The position numbers and the translations under genes were made by a program. DNA of 64,000 nucleotides, taken from NCBI GenBank assembly GCA_035550215.1, contig DASZPM010000020.1, positions 62,001-126,000 on the forward strand, written 5' to 3'. The DNA is from JABDFW01 sp035550215 (lineage in GTDB: Bacteria > Bacteroidota > Bacteroidia > Chitinophagales > Chitinophagaceae). This document shows, piece after piece, positions 8,058 through 17,891 of this stretch. Each line of letters starts with the position of its first letter. The first letter of the stretch is position 1. The notes beneath the pieces were generated by a model. That model was given only the letters and a program-made list of their open reading frames with translations, made no database searches and was not told where the DNA came from.

Positions 8058-11000
8058 TTACGCTTCCCTTCCGTGGCAATTTTTGTACTTCTTGCCACTG
8101 CCGCAGGGACAAGGGTCGTTACGGCCTATTTTCGGACCTACTTTTATGGGCTCCTGCTTAACCGGCGTCGGGTCGTTATAGTCATTTTCGTTAGCGGCAT
8201 AATCACTGCCGGCCGCATCAATTTGCTCTTTATTGGCACGCATGCGGCTCATGTCCGTTTTCTTTTCACGGCCTTCACGTATAGGGGCGTTGTTACCACC
8301 CGATTGTTCTGCAGGTATATCTGCATGGCACAGGAAGTTCACAATTTCCTTGTTTATTTCACTGTCCATCTGCCTGAACAGGTTGTATGCTTCGCCTTTA
8401 TAAATAACCAGCGGGTCTTTCTGTTCGTAATGTGCCGTCTGCACACTTTGCTTTAAATCGTCCATGGAACGCAGGTGCTCTTTCCATGCCTCGTCAATAA
8501 ATGCCAGGGTAGCTGTTCTTTCCACCGCGTTTGCCAGTTCTCCACCATTTGATTTTATGGTTTTATCAAGGTTTGCCAGTACCTGCATGCCTTTTCTGCC
8601 ATCCGTAAACGGCACTACTACATTTTCAATATTTGCACCCTGTGTCTGGCGTATGTTTTTAAAGATGGGTAATACCTTAGCCATCAAATCCTGCCTTTGG
8701 CGCTTATAATTAGCAGATGCTTCATTATACAGCCTGTCGGCAAGTTCAGTTTCGTTATCTTTCTCCAGTTCTTCAGCGGTAATAGTCGTATCTAAGCCAA
8801 GGTTCACAATCACTTCCAGCCTGAAACCCTCAAAGTCGTTATTTTCCTTAAAGGTATTAACAAGCCCCTGCGCTACATCATAAAACGAATTATCAAGGTC
8901 AAGCGCCAGCCGTTCACCAAACAATGCGTGGTTACGTTTTGTATATATAACGGTACGCTGCTTGTTCATTACATCATCATACTCCAGCAAACGCTTACGT
9001 ATACCAAAGTTGTTTTCTTCCACTTTTCTTTGCGCGCGTTCAATAGATTTTGTAATCATGCTGTGCTGAATCACCTCCCCTTCCTTATAACCGGCAAAAT
9101 CCATCACTTTGGCAATACGTTCACTGCCAAACATACGCATCAGGTCGTCTTCAAGCGCTACATAAAACTGCGAAGAACCCGGGTCGCCCTGCCTGCCTGC
9201 GCGGCCACGCAACTGCCTGTCTACACGACGGCTTTCATGGCGTTCTGTACCAATAATAGCAAGACCGCCCGCCTCTTTCACACCTGGCCCAAGTTTAATA
9301 TCCGTACCGCGGCCTGCCATGTTTGTTGCGATGGTAATGGCGCCTGCCAAACCTGCTTCGGCAACAACCTGCGCCTCGCGTGCGTGCTGCTTGGCATTAA
9401 GTACGTTATGCGGAATTTGTTTTTGCCTCAGCATACGGCTAAGCAACTCACTTACTTCAACTGATGTTGTACCTACCAGCACCGGCCGGCCGGCATTACG
9501 CAGCTCATTTATTTTTTCAATTACCGCCCCGTATTTTTCACGCTTTGTTTTATATACAAGGTCATGCTCGTCATTACGAATCACAGGTATATTTGTCGGC
9601 ACGGTAACAACATCCAGCTTGTAAATATCCCAAAACTCTGCTGCCTCTGTTACCGCTGTACCGGTCATGCCGCAAAGCTTGTGGTACATACGGAAATAGT
9701 TCTGCAGCGTAACTGTAGCGTATGTTTGGGATGCCGCTTCAATCTTTACATTTTCTTTTGCTTCAATAGCCTGGTGAAGCCCATCGCTGTAACGGCGCCC
9801 GTCAAGAATACGGCCTGTTTGTTCATCTACTATTTTTACAGCACCATCAAGCACCACGTACTCAACATCTTTATCAAATAAAGTGTACGCTTTTAATAAC
9901 TGCTGTACCGTATGTATGCGGTCAGCCTTTACCGCGTATTCGTTCAAAAAGCTCTCTTTCTTGTGAAGCTTCTGTTCCGTGGTAAGCGTTGCATCATTAT
10001 CAATCGCAGCAAGATCAACACCAATATCGGGTATGATGAAAAAGTTAGGGTCTTCACCCGCGCGGGTTATCAGGTGTATGCCTTTATCGGTCAGTTCAAC
10101 CGAATTATTTTTTTCGTCTATATAAAAATAAAGCTCCTCGTCAGCCTTAGGCATTTCACGCTGCTGGTCAGCAAGGTAGTAGTTTTCCGATTTTTGCAGT
10201 TTTTGGCGAACACCCGGTTCACTCAAAAATTTTATCAATGCACCTGTTTTCGGCAAACCGCGCTGCGCCCTGAATAGCGCAAGGCCGCCATCTTTCGGGT
10301 CGTCATTCCCTTCGCCGATTTTCTTTCTTGCTTCATTCAAAAACTGGTTAACTGCGCGTTTTTGCGCCTCAACCAGTTTTTCAATACGCGGCTTCAATTC
10401 AAAAAACTGCTGCGTTGTATTGTCTTTACCAACAGGGCCTGATATAATTAACGGGGTACGCGCGTCATCAATCAACACTGAGTCAACTTCATCCACCATA
10501 GCGTAATGGTGCTTGCGCTGCACCATTTCATCCGGGCTGTGCACCATGTTATCGCGCAGGTAATCAAAACCAAATTCATTATTGGTACCGTAGGTAATAT
10601 CAGCCAGGTAAGCCTTGCGCCTTTCGGCGGTATTGGGTTGATGCTTGTCAATACAATCAACAGTTAACCCAAGCCATTCAAATATGGTTCCGTTCCATTC
10701 ACTGTCGCGCCGGGCGAGGTAATCATTCACCGTTACTATATGCACACCCTGGCCAGCCAGCGCATTCAGGTAAGCAGGCAATGTTGACACCAGCGTTTTA
10801 CCTTCGCCGGTGGCCATTTCAGCAATTTTACCCTGGTGCAATACTATACCACCAATCAACTGCACATCGTAATGCACCATGTTCCATGTGACGGTGCCGC
10901 CGGCGGCAGTCCACGTATTTTTAAAAATGCTGTTGTCACCTTCAATCCGCACATAGTCTTTCTTAACGCTGAATTCCCGGTCAAGCGGCGTTGCTGTGGC

Positions 11001-11390
11001 AATAAGCTCCGCATTATCTTTAAAGCGACGGGAAGTTTCTTTTACCACTGCAAAAGCTTCCGGTAAAATTTCATCCAGTATTTTCTCAATTTCCTTATCG
11101 CGGTCTTTTTTCAGTTCATCAACTTCCTTGTAAATAGCATCCCTTTGCAACATTTCTGTTTCGGGCAGGTTTTCGGCCTCCTGTTGTTTAGCCACAATGG
11201 CAGCATCAATTTCAGTTAAATGACTTTTTATCCGTTCCTTAAATTCCGCAGTTTTGCTACGCAATGCATCATTGGATAATGATTGAAATTCCTGGAAGTA
11301 TTTATTTACCTGCTGGACCCGTGGCTCAATCTGTTTAACATCCTTTTCCGATTTATTACCACCGAGTAACTTTCCTAAAAAGCCTAACAT
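8058..11390 (-). CDS. secA: protein translocase ATPase SecA
   Basis: Motor ATPase of the Sec export pathway, binding SecYEG at the inner membrane. It is 1110 aa, longer than the ~900 aa E. coli protein, as is usual in Bacteroidetes. The extra length includes a charged segment near residues 330-450. Seen are the Walker A region AEMATGEGKTLVSTLPAYLN, the DEAD-like DEVDSVLIDDARTPLI, AGRGTDIKLGPGV and RQLRGRAGRQGDPG (helicase motifs V-VI), the scaffold/wing region with EEAWKEHLRSMD-like IDEAWKEHLRSMDDLKQ, and a C-terminal SEC-C zinc site NDPCPCGSGKKYKNCHG. It is a single gene with a likely own promoter upstream (11530-11561). Confidence 0.97.
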   Translation of the reverse strand: MLGFLGKLLGGNKSEKDVKQIEPRVQQVNKYFQEFQSLSNDALRSKTAEFKERIKSHLTEIDAAIVAKQQEAENLPETEMLQRDAIYKEVDELKKDRDKEIEKILDEILPEAFAVVKETSRRFKDNAELIATATPLDREFSVKKDYVRIEGDNSIFKNTWTAAGGTVTWNMVHYDVQLIGGIVLHQGKIAEMATGEGKTLVSTLPAYLNALAGQGVHIVTVNDYLARRDSEWNGTIFEWLGLTVDCIDKHQPNTAERRKAYLADITYGTNNEFGFDYLRDNMVHSPDEMVQRKHHYAMVDEVDSVLIDDARTPLIISGPVGKDNTTQQFFELKPRIEKLVEAQKRAVNQFLNEARKKIGEGNDDPKDGGLALFRAQRGLPKTGALIKFLSEPGVRQKLQKSENYYLADQQREMPKADEELYFYIDEKNNSVELTDKGIHLITRAGEDPNFFIIPDIGVDLAAIDNDATLTTEQKLHKKESFLNEYAVKADRIHTVQQLLKAYTLFDKDVEYVVLDGAVKIVDEQTGRILDGRRYSDGLHQAIEAKENVKIEAASQTYATVTLQNYFRMYHKLCGMTGTAVTEAAEFWDIYKLDVVTVPTNIPVIRNDEHDLVYKTKREKYGAVIEKINELRNAGRPVLVGTTSVEVSELLSRMLRQKQIPHNVLNAKQHAREAQVVAEAGLAGAITIATNMAGRGTDIKLGPGVKEAGGLAIIGTERHESRRVDRQLRGRAGRQGDPGSSQFYVALEDDLMRMFGSERIAKVMDFAGYKEGEVIQHSMITKSIERAQRKVEENNFGIRKRLLEYDDVMNKQRTVIYTKRNHALFGERLALDLDNSFYDVAQGLVNTFKENNDFEGFRLEVIVNLGLDTTITAEELEKDNETELADRLYNEASANYKRQRQDLMAKVLPIFKNIRQTQGANIENVVVPFTDGRKGMQVLANLDKTIKSNGGELANAVERTATLAFIDEAWKEHLRSMDDLKQSVQTAHYEQKDPLVIYKGEAYNLFRQMDSEINKEIVNFLCHADIPAEQSGGNNAPIREGREKKTDMSRMRANKEQIDAAGSDYAANENDYNDPTPVKQEPIKVGPKIGRNDPCPCGSGKKYKNCHGREA

Positions 11391-11529
11391 TAGTTATAAT
11401 TTTATTGTATGCTGCCAAACACACGGCACGCCGCTTGCCTTTGCAGTTGAAATTCGATTTAGCAAATTTTCCCACACAAAAACAATGCTTACCTTATTTT
11501 TCGTCAAAATGGCAGCATTTTGGGGGATG

Positions 11530-11561
11530 CAAAGGTAATCAATTTGGTTAAGGTGTAACAA
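11530..11561 (-). promoter_or_regulatory. predicted promoter of secA
   Basis: On the minus strand there is a TTG (complement of 11559-11561), 21 bases, then TACCTTTG followed by C (complement of 11530-11537). This fits the Bacteroidetes sigma factor pattern of TTTG and TAnnTTTG with a ~20-base spacer. The transcript would have a leader of about 130 nt before the secA ATG. Confidence 0.55.
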
Positions 11562-11680
11562 TGGCTTTTATACTGCGGTCACTTTATCAATTCCTTAACT
11601 AACAAATACGGGTTCAAGGGTATTGTAAGTAAGCCAAACCCTTTTTTTCTTTGGTGAAATAAACAGAAAAACGCCCCGGT

Positions 11681-12373
11681 ATGAAAGTTTTTTTACCCGC
11701 ATTAACCCTGGTTGCACTGCTACAGGCCTGTACCAGCAACGAAATAGGTAATAGTAAAGATGTTAACCCCGACGCTATTTACAGGAGTTACAACATTAGT
11801 TATTCGGAAGGAGATGATGTTGTATGGTGCAGGTGCCAGTTTAGGTTTGCCGGAAAAAACGGTACTACACTGATACTTGCAAGCCCCGGTAGTATTGAAC
11901 TGGACAGCCAAAAACTTTATCTTGACAGTTCGTCATATAGTGGCGCTTTTTATTATGCTCAACGGCAATTTAACCAGTTTGAGGGTACGCATACGCTTAC
12001 TTACAAGGACATTAATGGCAACACATTTCCCCAGCAATTTGTATTTACCCCTTTTACGCTGGTGACCAAAATACCAGCCGAAATTACGGCTACCGACCTG
12101 CCATTGAGCTTTACCGGGATGAAAGACGGGTTTATTATACGTGTTGAGGTAGCAGACACCTCATCCAATACAGAAGACATTTATGAAACAGATACAGTAC
12201 AAAACAACGGCATAGTAATAAAAGGCAATGAGCTTGCCAAATTAAAGGACGGCCCGTTAGATATAAGTTTTTATGCTGATAACAACTTTCCGCTCGACAA
12301 CCCTGCTAAACAAGGCGGGACACTTAACCTGTTTTATAAGCTTAAATACCAGGAAACAGTACTGAAAAAATAA
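11681..12373 (+). CDS. lipoprotein of unknown function
   Basis: A 230-aa protein with a lipoprotein signal (MKVFLPALTLVALLQAC, Cys17 as likely lipid anchor). The rest looks rich in beta strands with alternating hydrophobic and polar residues (GTTLILASPGSIELDSQKLY, FTPFTLVTKIPAEITATDLP), suggesting one or two immunoglobulin-like or beta-sandwich domains. I do not recognise a named family. It stands alone, 200 bp before atpG on the same strand, and a separate promoter candidate lies in the gap, so no operon with atpG is implied. Confidence 0.75.
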   Translation: MKVFLPALTLVALLQACTSNEIGNSKDVNPDAIYRSYNISYSEGDDVVWCRCQFRFAGKNGTTLILASPGSIELDSQKLYLDSSSYSGAFYYAQRQFNQFEGTHTLTYKDINGNTFPQQFVFTPFTLVTKIPAEITATDLPLSFTGMKDGFIIRVEVADTSSNTEDIYETDTVQNNGIVIKGNELAKLKDGPLDISFYADNNFPLDNPAKQGGTLNLFYKLKYQETVLKK

Positions 12374-12452
12374 TTTACGGCAGTGCAAAAAACGGCTTTA
12401 GGGGTAACGGTAATTTTATGCCCTAAAAACTGGAAATTCACGGGCAAACTGC

Positions 12453-12460
12453 TACTTTTG
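12453..12460 (+). promoter_or_regulatory. predicted -7 element for atpG
   Basis: TACTTTTG followed by C matches the Bacteroidetes TAnnTTTG element. It lies 120 bases before the atpG start, in the 206-bp gap after the lipoprotein gene. No TTG at the expected -33 position was seen. Confidence 0.4.
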
Positions 12461-12579
12461 CAGCCGATTTAGAGGTAGGTTGTTTATTAATATGGTGGGT
12501 TTAATATTGGTTATCAACAAGTTAATCCCCTCCAACCTCGTAAACAATCAGCCTTTTCAAACATTCAAACAATAAAAGA

Positions 12580-13461
12580 ATGCCCGGCCAGTTAAAAGAA
12601 GTACGCAACAGGATAAAATCAGTACAGTCTACCCAGCAAATTACCAAGGCAATGAAAATGGTTAGCGCTGCTAAATTACGCCGCGCACAGGATGCCATTA
12701 TACAAATGAGGCCCTATGCTACGAAGCTGCAGGAAATGCTGAGCAATATTGTAAGTAATATGGAAGGCGGCGCCAATATAAAATTGGCGGAAGAGCGGCC
12801 TGTTGAAAAGGTGCTGCTGATAGTAATAACCAGCGACCGTGGCTTGGCCGGCGCTTATAACTCAAACATTGTTAAGCTGGCAAAGGAAACCATTGCCCAA
12901 AAATATGCATCACAGGCGGCCAAAGGCAATGTAACCATTTGGAACATTGGCAAAAAGGGGTTTGAAAGCCTTACCCGCGCCGGTTATAAGACGAACGATA
13001 CGTATAAAGATATTTTTCTTAGCCTTAATTTCCATTCAGTACAGGCTGCTGCGCAGGCAGCCATGAAGGCTTTTGAAAACAAAGAGTTTGATGCCGTTGA
13101 TATAATATACAGCGAATTTAAAAATGCCGCTACACAGCGTTTCCTGGTGGAACAGTTTTTGCCCATACCCAAGGTTACCAAAAAAGAAGGCGCTAAAAAG
13201 GCGGACTTTATTTTTGAGCCGGAAAAAGACAAGTTGATAGCCGAATTGATGCCTAAAATTTTGAACATGCAGTTATATAAAGCCGTATTAGATGCAAACG
13301 CCAGCGAACATGGTGCACGCATGACAGCGATGGACAAAGCCAGTGATAACGCCAACGAAATTTTAAAGCAACTTAAAATATCCTATAACAGGGCACGCCA
13401 GGCAGCCATCACCACAGAACTTACAGAAATTGTGAGCGGCGCTGCAGCATTGCAGGGATAA
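12580..13461 (+). CDS. atpG: ATP synthase F1 gamma subunit
   Basis: Central rotor shaft of the F1 sector of ATP synthase (293 aa). The N-terminal helix shows LKEVRNRIKSVQSTQQITKAMKMVSAAKLRRAQ and the C-terminal helix shows HGARMTAMDKASDNANEI, both strongly conserved rotor segments. The middle contains the Rossmann-like part (LLIVITSDRGLAGAYNSNIV). Length and both termini look complete. No other ATP synthase gene is in the window. In many bacteria atpG lies between atpA and atpD, so this is a detached copy or a split operon. It is followed after 74 bp by scpB. Confidence 0.96.
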   Translation: MPGQLKEVRNRIKSVQSTQQITKAMKMVSAAKLRRAQDAIIQMRPYATKLQEMLSNIVSNMEGGANIKLAEERPVEKVLLIVITSDRGLAGAYNSNIVKLAKETIAQKYASQAAKGNVTIWNIGKKGFESLTRAGYKTNDTYKDIFLSLNFHSVQAAAQAAMKAFENKEFDAVDIIYSEFKNAATQRFLVEQFLPIPKVTKKEGAKKADFIFEPEKDKLIAELMPKILNMQLYKAVLDANASEHGARMTAMDKASDNANEILKQLKISYNRARQAAITTELTEIVSGAAALQG

Positions 13462-13535
13462 TAAACTTGCCTCTAAAGGGTTAAAAACAAATACATAAAC
13501 CTTCCAATTTAATTAGCCGTCAGGGGCAGAGGCTT

Positions 13536-14258
13536 ATGGAACTAAGCGAAATAATACCACATATTGAAGCACTCATTTTCGCCAGTGAAAAACCACTGAC
13601 GGCAATGGATATTGTGGAACTTATTAATACAGCGTTTGGCTTTATGGAAGAACGCATCACGCTGGACCAGGTGGAGAGTTGCCTGGAGGGGATTAAAGAA
13701 AAATACGAGAGTGAGTTTTACCCGTTCGAAGTAAGGCAAAGCGGGGGCGGATGGCAATTTCTTACCAAAAAAGATTTCTATAAAACCATTGCGCAGCTTA
13801 ACGGCGATAAGTTTTTAAAACGCCTGTCGACAGCAGCGCTGGAAACGCTGGCCATCATTGCCTACAAACAACCCGTTACCAAGGGCGAAATTGAAGCCAT
13901 ACGTGGTGTTAACAGCGATTACAGCATACAAAAATTGCTGGAAAAAGAGCTGGTGATAATATCAGGCCGTAACGAGCACATGCCCGGCAAGCCGCTGGTA
14001 TATATCACCTCCAAAACGTTTATGGATTATTTCGGTATTAACTCCCCCAACGACCTCCCCAAAATAAAGGAAGTATTTACTGAGCAGCTGGTAGAACCAA
14101 CATTGATACGCCCCGAAGATGCCGAAGCAGTGCAGGATGAGGCTGTGTTAAACACACTTGCAGTAAACGAAGAAGGGAATCTTATAGAGGAAGAAAGTAA
14201 TGACGAAACATCAAAGCGAAAGGATGACGAAACACCTGCAGGGGATACTGAAGAGTAA
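13536..14258 (+). CDS. scpB: segregation and condensation protein ScpB
   Basis: Subunit of the SMC-ScpA-ScpB condensin, which organises and segregates the chromosome. It is 240 aa. The two winged-helix domains are visible: IIPHIEALIFASEKPLTAMDI at the N-terminus, and FLKRLSTAALETLAIIAYKQ then PVTKGEIEAIRGVNSDYSIQ in the second domain, followed by SGRNEHMPGKPLVYITSKTF. The acidic C-terminal tail after ~residue 185 is low in complexity and probably disordered. Transcription likely ends at the hairpin at 14291-14317. Confidence 0.93.
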   Translation: MELSEIIPHIEALIFASEKPLTAMDIVELINTAFGFMEERITLDQVESCLEGIKEKYESEFYPFEVRQSGGGWQFLTKKDFYKTIAQLNGDKFLKRLSTAALETLAIIAYKQPVTKGEIEAIRGVNSDYSIQKLLEKELVIISGRNEHMPGKPLVYITSKTFMDYFGINSPNDLPKIKEVFTEQLVEPTLIRPEDAEAVQDEAVLNTLAVNEEGNLIEEESNDETSKRKDDETPAGDTEE

Positions 14259-14290
14259 TGTAATAATTATATGCTCAAACAAAATTCACA

Positions 14291-14317
14291 AAGTCCTCGT
14301 TACACGGGGGCTTTTTT
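14291..14317 (+). terminator. rho-independent terminator after scpB
   Basis: A 9-bp stem (AAGTCCTCG at 14291-14299 with CGGGGGCTT at 14305-14313, two G-U pairs) with a 5-base loop, followed by a run of T. It lies between scpB and the preferred lysA start, which argues against the longer lysA frame that would run through it. Confidence 0.7.
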
Positions 14318-14361
14318 ATTATACAACAACAATCATTTATTCAAATCGTATCTTCGTAATC

Positions 14362-15576
14362 ATGTCGCAACATTTAACAAGGAAACAGCTAATAGCAGCA
14401 GCCGATGAATTTGGTACACCGGTGTACGTGTACCACGCAGAAAAAATTAAAGAACAACTGCATGAACTGGAAAGTGCATTTTCAGGATGCAATGCAAGGT
14501 TTTATTACGCCTGTAAAGCATTAACCAATATAAACATTCTTAAGCTTATAAAACAATATGGGGCCAATCTTGATTGTGTTAGCATAAACGAGGTTAAGCT
14601 TGGCCTTAAAGCAGGCTTTGAGCCGGAGCAAATTTTATTTACCCCAAACTGCGTTGACTTTGAAGAAATAGAAGCGGGTAAGGCCCTGGGTGTAACTGTT
14701 AATATTGACAACATAAGCATACTGGAACAGTTTGGCAACAAATACGGCGGCACCTACCCCATATGTATACGGCTTAACCCGCATATTATGGCTGGTGGAA
14801 ACTTTAAAATATCAACAGGCCACATTGACAGCAAATTTGGTATTTCCATACACCAGATGCGCCATATTGAGCGTATTATAAAAACAACCGGCATTCATGT
14901 AGCCGGGTTGCACATGCATACCGGCAGCGAAATTAAAGACCTGAATGTGTTTTTACAGGGGCTGGAAGTGATGTTCGACCTGGCAAGGCATTTCCCGGAA
15001 ATAAGGTTTATCGATCTTGGCAGTGGTTTTAAAGTACCCTACAAAGATGATGATGTAAAAACCGATGTACACAGCCTTGGTAAAAAAGTCTGCGAAGCTT
15101 TTACTCAATATGAAAAAGAAAATGGCAAAAAATTAGAGATTTGGTTTGAGCCGGGCAAATACCTGGTAAGTGAGGCCGGCTATTTTGTAGTTAAAGCCAA
15201 TGTAGTTAAGCAAACAACCGCTACGGTATTTGCAGGCGTAAACTCTGGTTTTAATCACCTTATCCGCCCCATGTTTTACGAAGCGTACCATCGCATCGAG
15301 AACATAACCAACCCGCACGGGCCATTACGTATTTATACTGTAGTAGGCAATATATGCGAAACAGATACGTTTGCGTGGGACAGGAAGATCAACGAAGTGC
15401 GGGAAGGTGACTATCTGGTATTTTATAATGCCGGCGCATACGGTTTTGAAATGAGCAGTAACTTTAACTCGCGCTTAAAACCAGCCGAAGTATTGTATAA
15501 AGACGGCAAAATGCATCTTATCCGTAAAAGAGATGAGTTTGAGGACTTGTTAAAAAACCAGGTGGAAGTGCTGTAA
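14362..15576 (+). CDS. lysA: diaminopimelate decarboxylase
   Basis: PLP enzyme of fold type III that converts meso-diaminopimelate to L-lysine, the last step of lysine synthesis (404 aa). Seen are FYYACKALTNINIL with the PLP lysine, HMHTGSEI, FIDLGSGFKVPYKDDD, WFEPGKYLVSEAGYF, the active-site Cys region GNICETDTFAWDR, and YNAGAYGFEMSSNFNSRLKP at the C-terminus. The start at 14362 is chosen because the frame upstream overlaps scpB and crosses the terminator at 14291-14317. A near-consensus promoter element TATCTTCG lies at 14349-14356, so the mRNA would be almost leaderless. Related decarboxylases of the same fold cannot be fully excluded. Confidence 0.92.
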   Translation: MSQHLTRKQLIAAADEFGTPVYVYHAEKIKEQLHELESAFSGCNARFYYACKALTNINILKLIKQYGANLDCVSINEVKLGLKAGFEPEQILFTPNCVDFEEIEAGKALGVTVNIDNISILEQFGNKYGGTYPICIRLNPHIMAGGNFKISTGHIDSKFGISIHQMRHIERIIKTTGIHVAGLHMHTGSEIKDLNVFLQGLEVMFDLARHFPEIRFIDLGSGFKVPYKDDDVKTDVHSLGKKVCEAFTQYEKENGKKLEIWFEPGKYLVSEAGYFVVKANVVKQTTATVFAGVNSGFNHLIRPMFYEAYHRIENITNPHGPLRIYTVVGNICETDTFAWDRKINEVREGDYLVFYNAGAYGFEMSSNFNSRLKPAEVLYKDGKMHLIRKRDEFEDLLKNQVEVL

Positions 15577-15607
15577 GGAAAAAACAAAAAGAATTGGAGA
15601 AGCGGTA

Positions 15608-16417
15608 ATGATAAAAGTAACAAATATTAAAAAGTCGTTTGGTGAGCGTGTCATCCTGGAAGGTATTAGCGCGGTAATGGACACAGGTAAATGCAACCTC
15701 ATAATCGGCACCAGCGGCAGTGGCAAAACGGTATTAACCAAGTGTATTGTTGGATTGTTTCAGCCAGACGAGGGCGAAATATTGTTCGATGGGCTGAACA
15801 TGGTAACCATGGACTCGCATGAAAGAAAGTCGTTGCGCCAGCAGATTGGCATGCTTTTCCAGGGCTCAGCGTTATTTGACTCAATGACTGTTGAGCAAAA
15901 TGTTATGTTTCCTCTGAATATGTTTTCACGTATGAGCTACAGCGATCGCAAGAAAAGGGTCGACGAAGTTTTGGCCCGCGTAAATCTTAAAGACGCACAC
16001 AAAAAATACCCGGCTGAAATAAGCGGAGGCATGAAAAAAAGGGTAGGCATTGCGCGCGCTATTGTTCTAAACCCGAAATATCTTTTTTGTGATGAGCCCA
16101 ACTCAGGGCTTGACCCGCAAACCTCTTTACTGATAGACAAACTTATTAAAGAAATTACTACTGATTATAATATTACCACCATTGTTGTTACGCACGACAT
16201 GAACAGTGTTATGGAAATAGGCGATCATATTGTTTACCTGTATGGTGGCCGCAAAGAATGGGAAGGCAACAACAAAGAAATTATCTTCAATAAAAACGAG
16301 CGCCTGAACAGTTTCATTTTTGCATCAGAATTTTTACAGGATGCAAAAGATATGCGTATGCTTGAAATGAAAGGAAAAATTTCTAACGATCGCAATATGG
16401 ATGAAATGCTGAAATAG
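15608..16417 (+). CDS. MlaF-like ABC transporter ATP-binding protein
   Basis: Cytoplasmic ATPase (269 aa) of the MlaF family, which powers MlaE-type permeases in phospholipid transport across the envelope. Seen are Walker A IGTSGSGKTVLTK, Q-loop IGMLFQGSALFDSMTV (the FQ.. SALFDS.TV motif is typical of MlaF), signature ISGGMKKRVGIARA, Walker B YLFCDEPNSGLDP, and H-loop VVTHDMNS. It begins 31 bp after lysA on the same strand. No permease or MlaD gene is next to it. An MlaE-type permease lies at 1-569 on the opposite strand. Confidence 0.9.
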   Translation: MIKVTNIKKSFGERVILEGISAVMDTGKCNLIIGTSGSGKTVLTKCIVGLFQPDEGEILFDGLNMVTMDSHERKSLRQQIGMLFQGSALFDSMTVEQNVMFPLNMFSRMSYSDRKKRVDEVLARVNLKDAHKKYPAEISGGMKKRVGIARAIVLNPKYLFCDEPNSGLDPQTSLLIDKLIKEITTDYNITTIVVTHDMNSVMEIGDHIVYLYGGRKEWEGNNKEIIFNKNERLNSFIFASEFLQDAKDMRMLEMKGKISNDRNMDEMLK

Positions 16418-16511
16418 CGGTGCCAATTTCTAATATTATCTTTTTCTCAATTATAACATTGTTAACACCATAGTTTTAGCTGTTGGGTAATTTTATGCAA
16501 AACAATGCTGC

Positions 16512-17855
16512 ATGAAACCTATTGTACACACGTTAACCTTGTTAATACCAATTATTTTTTTTGCCTGCTCAAAGCATAATGATGTTACCCCGGCACCCGC
16601 TCCCAAACCGGTTTATATAAAAGATACCAGCGCCCTGTTGTTTAAAGCAGTACCGCTTTCTGACAAAGAAGTAAAAGTGTCTTTTTTATATCGTGCCCAG
16701 CCCAGCAATCTTATTTCACTTTTGCTAAAAAAAGATACAGCCACCATCGGCACATTTACTATAAACAACGACATGAATGATGTTTTTTCCGCCGATATTA
16801 TTTACAACTTTAGTGAAGGCAGCAATTATAGTTTCGTTGTAATGACAAACGCCGTCAACGATACCTCTTATCGTTATACTATAAAGAATTACAGCCACGT
16901 ATATAAAAGCGCCTACAGTTATAAAAAATTGCTTTCTACCCAACAAAATATTGACTTTGATATTTCCCCTTCACGTAATTATATTTTTGTAGAAGACGAC
17001 AGCAATAATGTAATAACCCTAAAAAGGCTTTCCCTTATAAGTGATGCAGTGGATTATGTAAAGCCTGATTATTATTGCCCGCAGGTAAGGGCCATTGCCG
17101 ACGACGAGTTTACCATTTCAACAAATCTTTACCCGACGCAGACGCCCGGCACTGACTCATTGGCGCTGGCAACCTATAACCTGACAACGGGTAAAACACG
17201 TTTTATTGACTGGGGCTCCAGCGGCTACGGCAGGGTATCTCGCGTGGTAAATAATCACATACTGGTTACCAATCCCGTATTTACCGGCAGCACTGTTTCA
17301 CTTGTCAATCTTATCAACGGCAGTAAACTAATTTATCCCGGCAACCTTATAAACTTCGCAACGGTTAGAGAGCACAACTACGACAATATATATTTTCAAA
17401 ACCAGGTCATAAATACGGCAAATGGTAACATTTTTAGCCCTCTTTCAACGGGTGGTGATGAAGGGATCGAGTATTATGACAATTCCACCGGGCTCGGCAT
17501 CACTTCTACGTATTCCGTCATCAAAAACCCGGCAGATGTATATTATACAAGCAGCATGGCTATTTACAGTGGTCAAAGTAAAGTATATGCAAGTGATACT
17601 ATAGGCAACAGGGAATTCTCGTTTCCGAAAATATTAAAAGAGTTAAATAACAGTATTGTGTTTTATCAAACGTTTGGATACGATACGGCTTTTAACGTCA
17701 ATAAAATAGATGGTTATTATTCCCTTAACACCAGCACCAAAAAAATCGTGCTTTTACAATGCGACAGCCAGGTGAATGTCAATGATTTTCAGCTTACCGA
17801 CAAGGATGTCATATCAGTTAGGCCGGATGGCATTTACAGGCTCACCAAACAATAA
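16512..17855 (+). CDS. lipoprotein of unknown function, possible beta-propeller
   Basis: A 447-aa protein with lipoprotein signal (LLIPIIFFACSK; Cys20 as anchor) followed by a proline-rich linker (DVTPAPAPKPVY). The N-terminal ~100 residues look like an immunoglobulin-type fold. From about residue 145 on there are repeated short strand motifs (NIDFDISPSRNYIFVEDDSN, RAIADDEFTIST, SLALATYNLTTGKTRFIDWG) that resemble blades of a beta-propeller. I do not recognise a family. It is likely anchored to the outer membrane or periplasmic face. It stands between the MlaF-like gene and sucD with no shared promoter evidence. Confidence 0.7.
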   Translation: MKPIVHTLTLLIPIIFFACSKHNDVTPAPAPKPVYIKDTSALLFKAVPLSDKEVKVSFLYRAQPSNLISLLLKKDTATIGTFTINNDMNDVFSADIIYNFSEGSNYSFVVMTNAVNDTSYRYTIKNYSHVYKSAYSYKKLLSTQQNIDFDISPSRNYIFVEDDSNNVITLKRLSLISDAVDYVKPDYYCPQVRAIADDEFTISTNLYPTQTPGTDSLALATYNLTTGKTRFIDWGSSGYGRVSRVVNNHILVTNPVFTGSTVSLVNLINGSKLIYPGNLINFATVREHNYDNIYFQNQVINTANGNIFSPLSTGGDEGIEYYDNSTGLGITSTYSVIKNPADVYYTSSMAIYSGQSKVYASDTIGNREFSFPKILKELNNSIVFYQTFGYDTAFNVNKIDGYYSLNTSTKKIVLLQCDSQVNVNDFQLTDKDVISVRPDGIYRLTKQ

Positions 17856-17891
17856 CAAAGGCTTTTACAAGCTGCACACAAACCAAACTTT

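Noticed and set aside
14200..14361. Upstream extension of the lysA frame overlapping scpB
   Set aside because: It would run through the terminator at 14291-14317, and its 54 codons show no similarity to the enzyme family.
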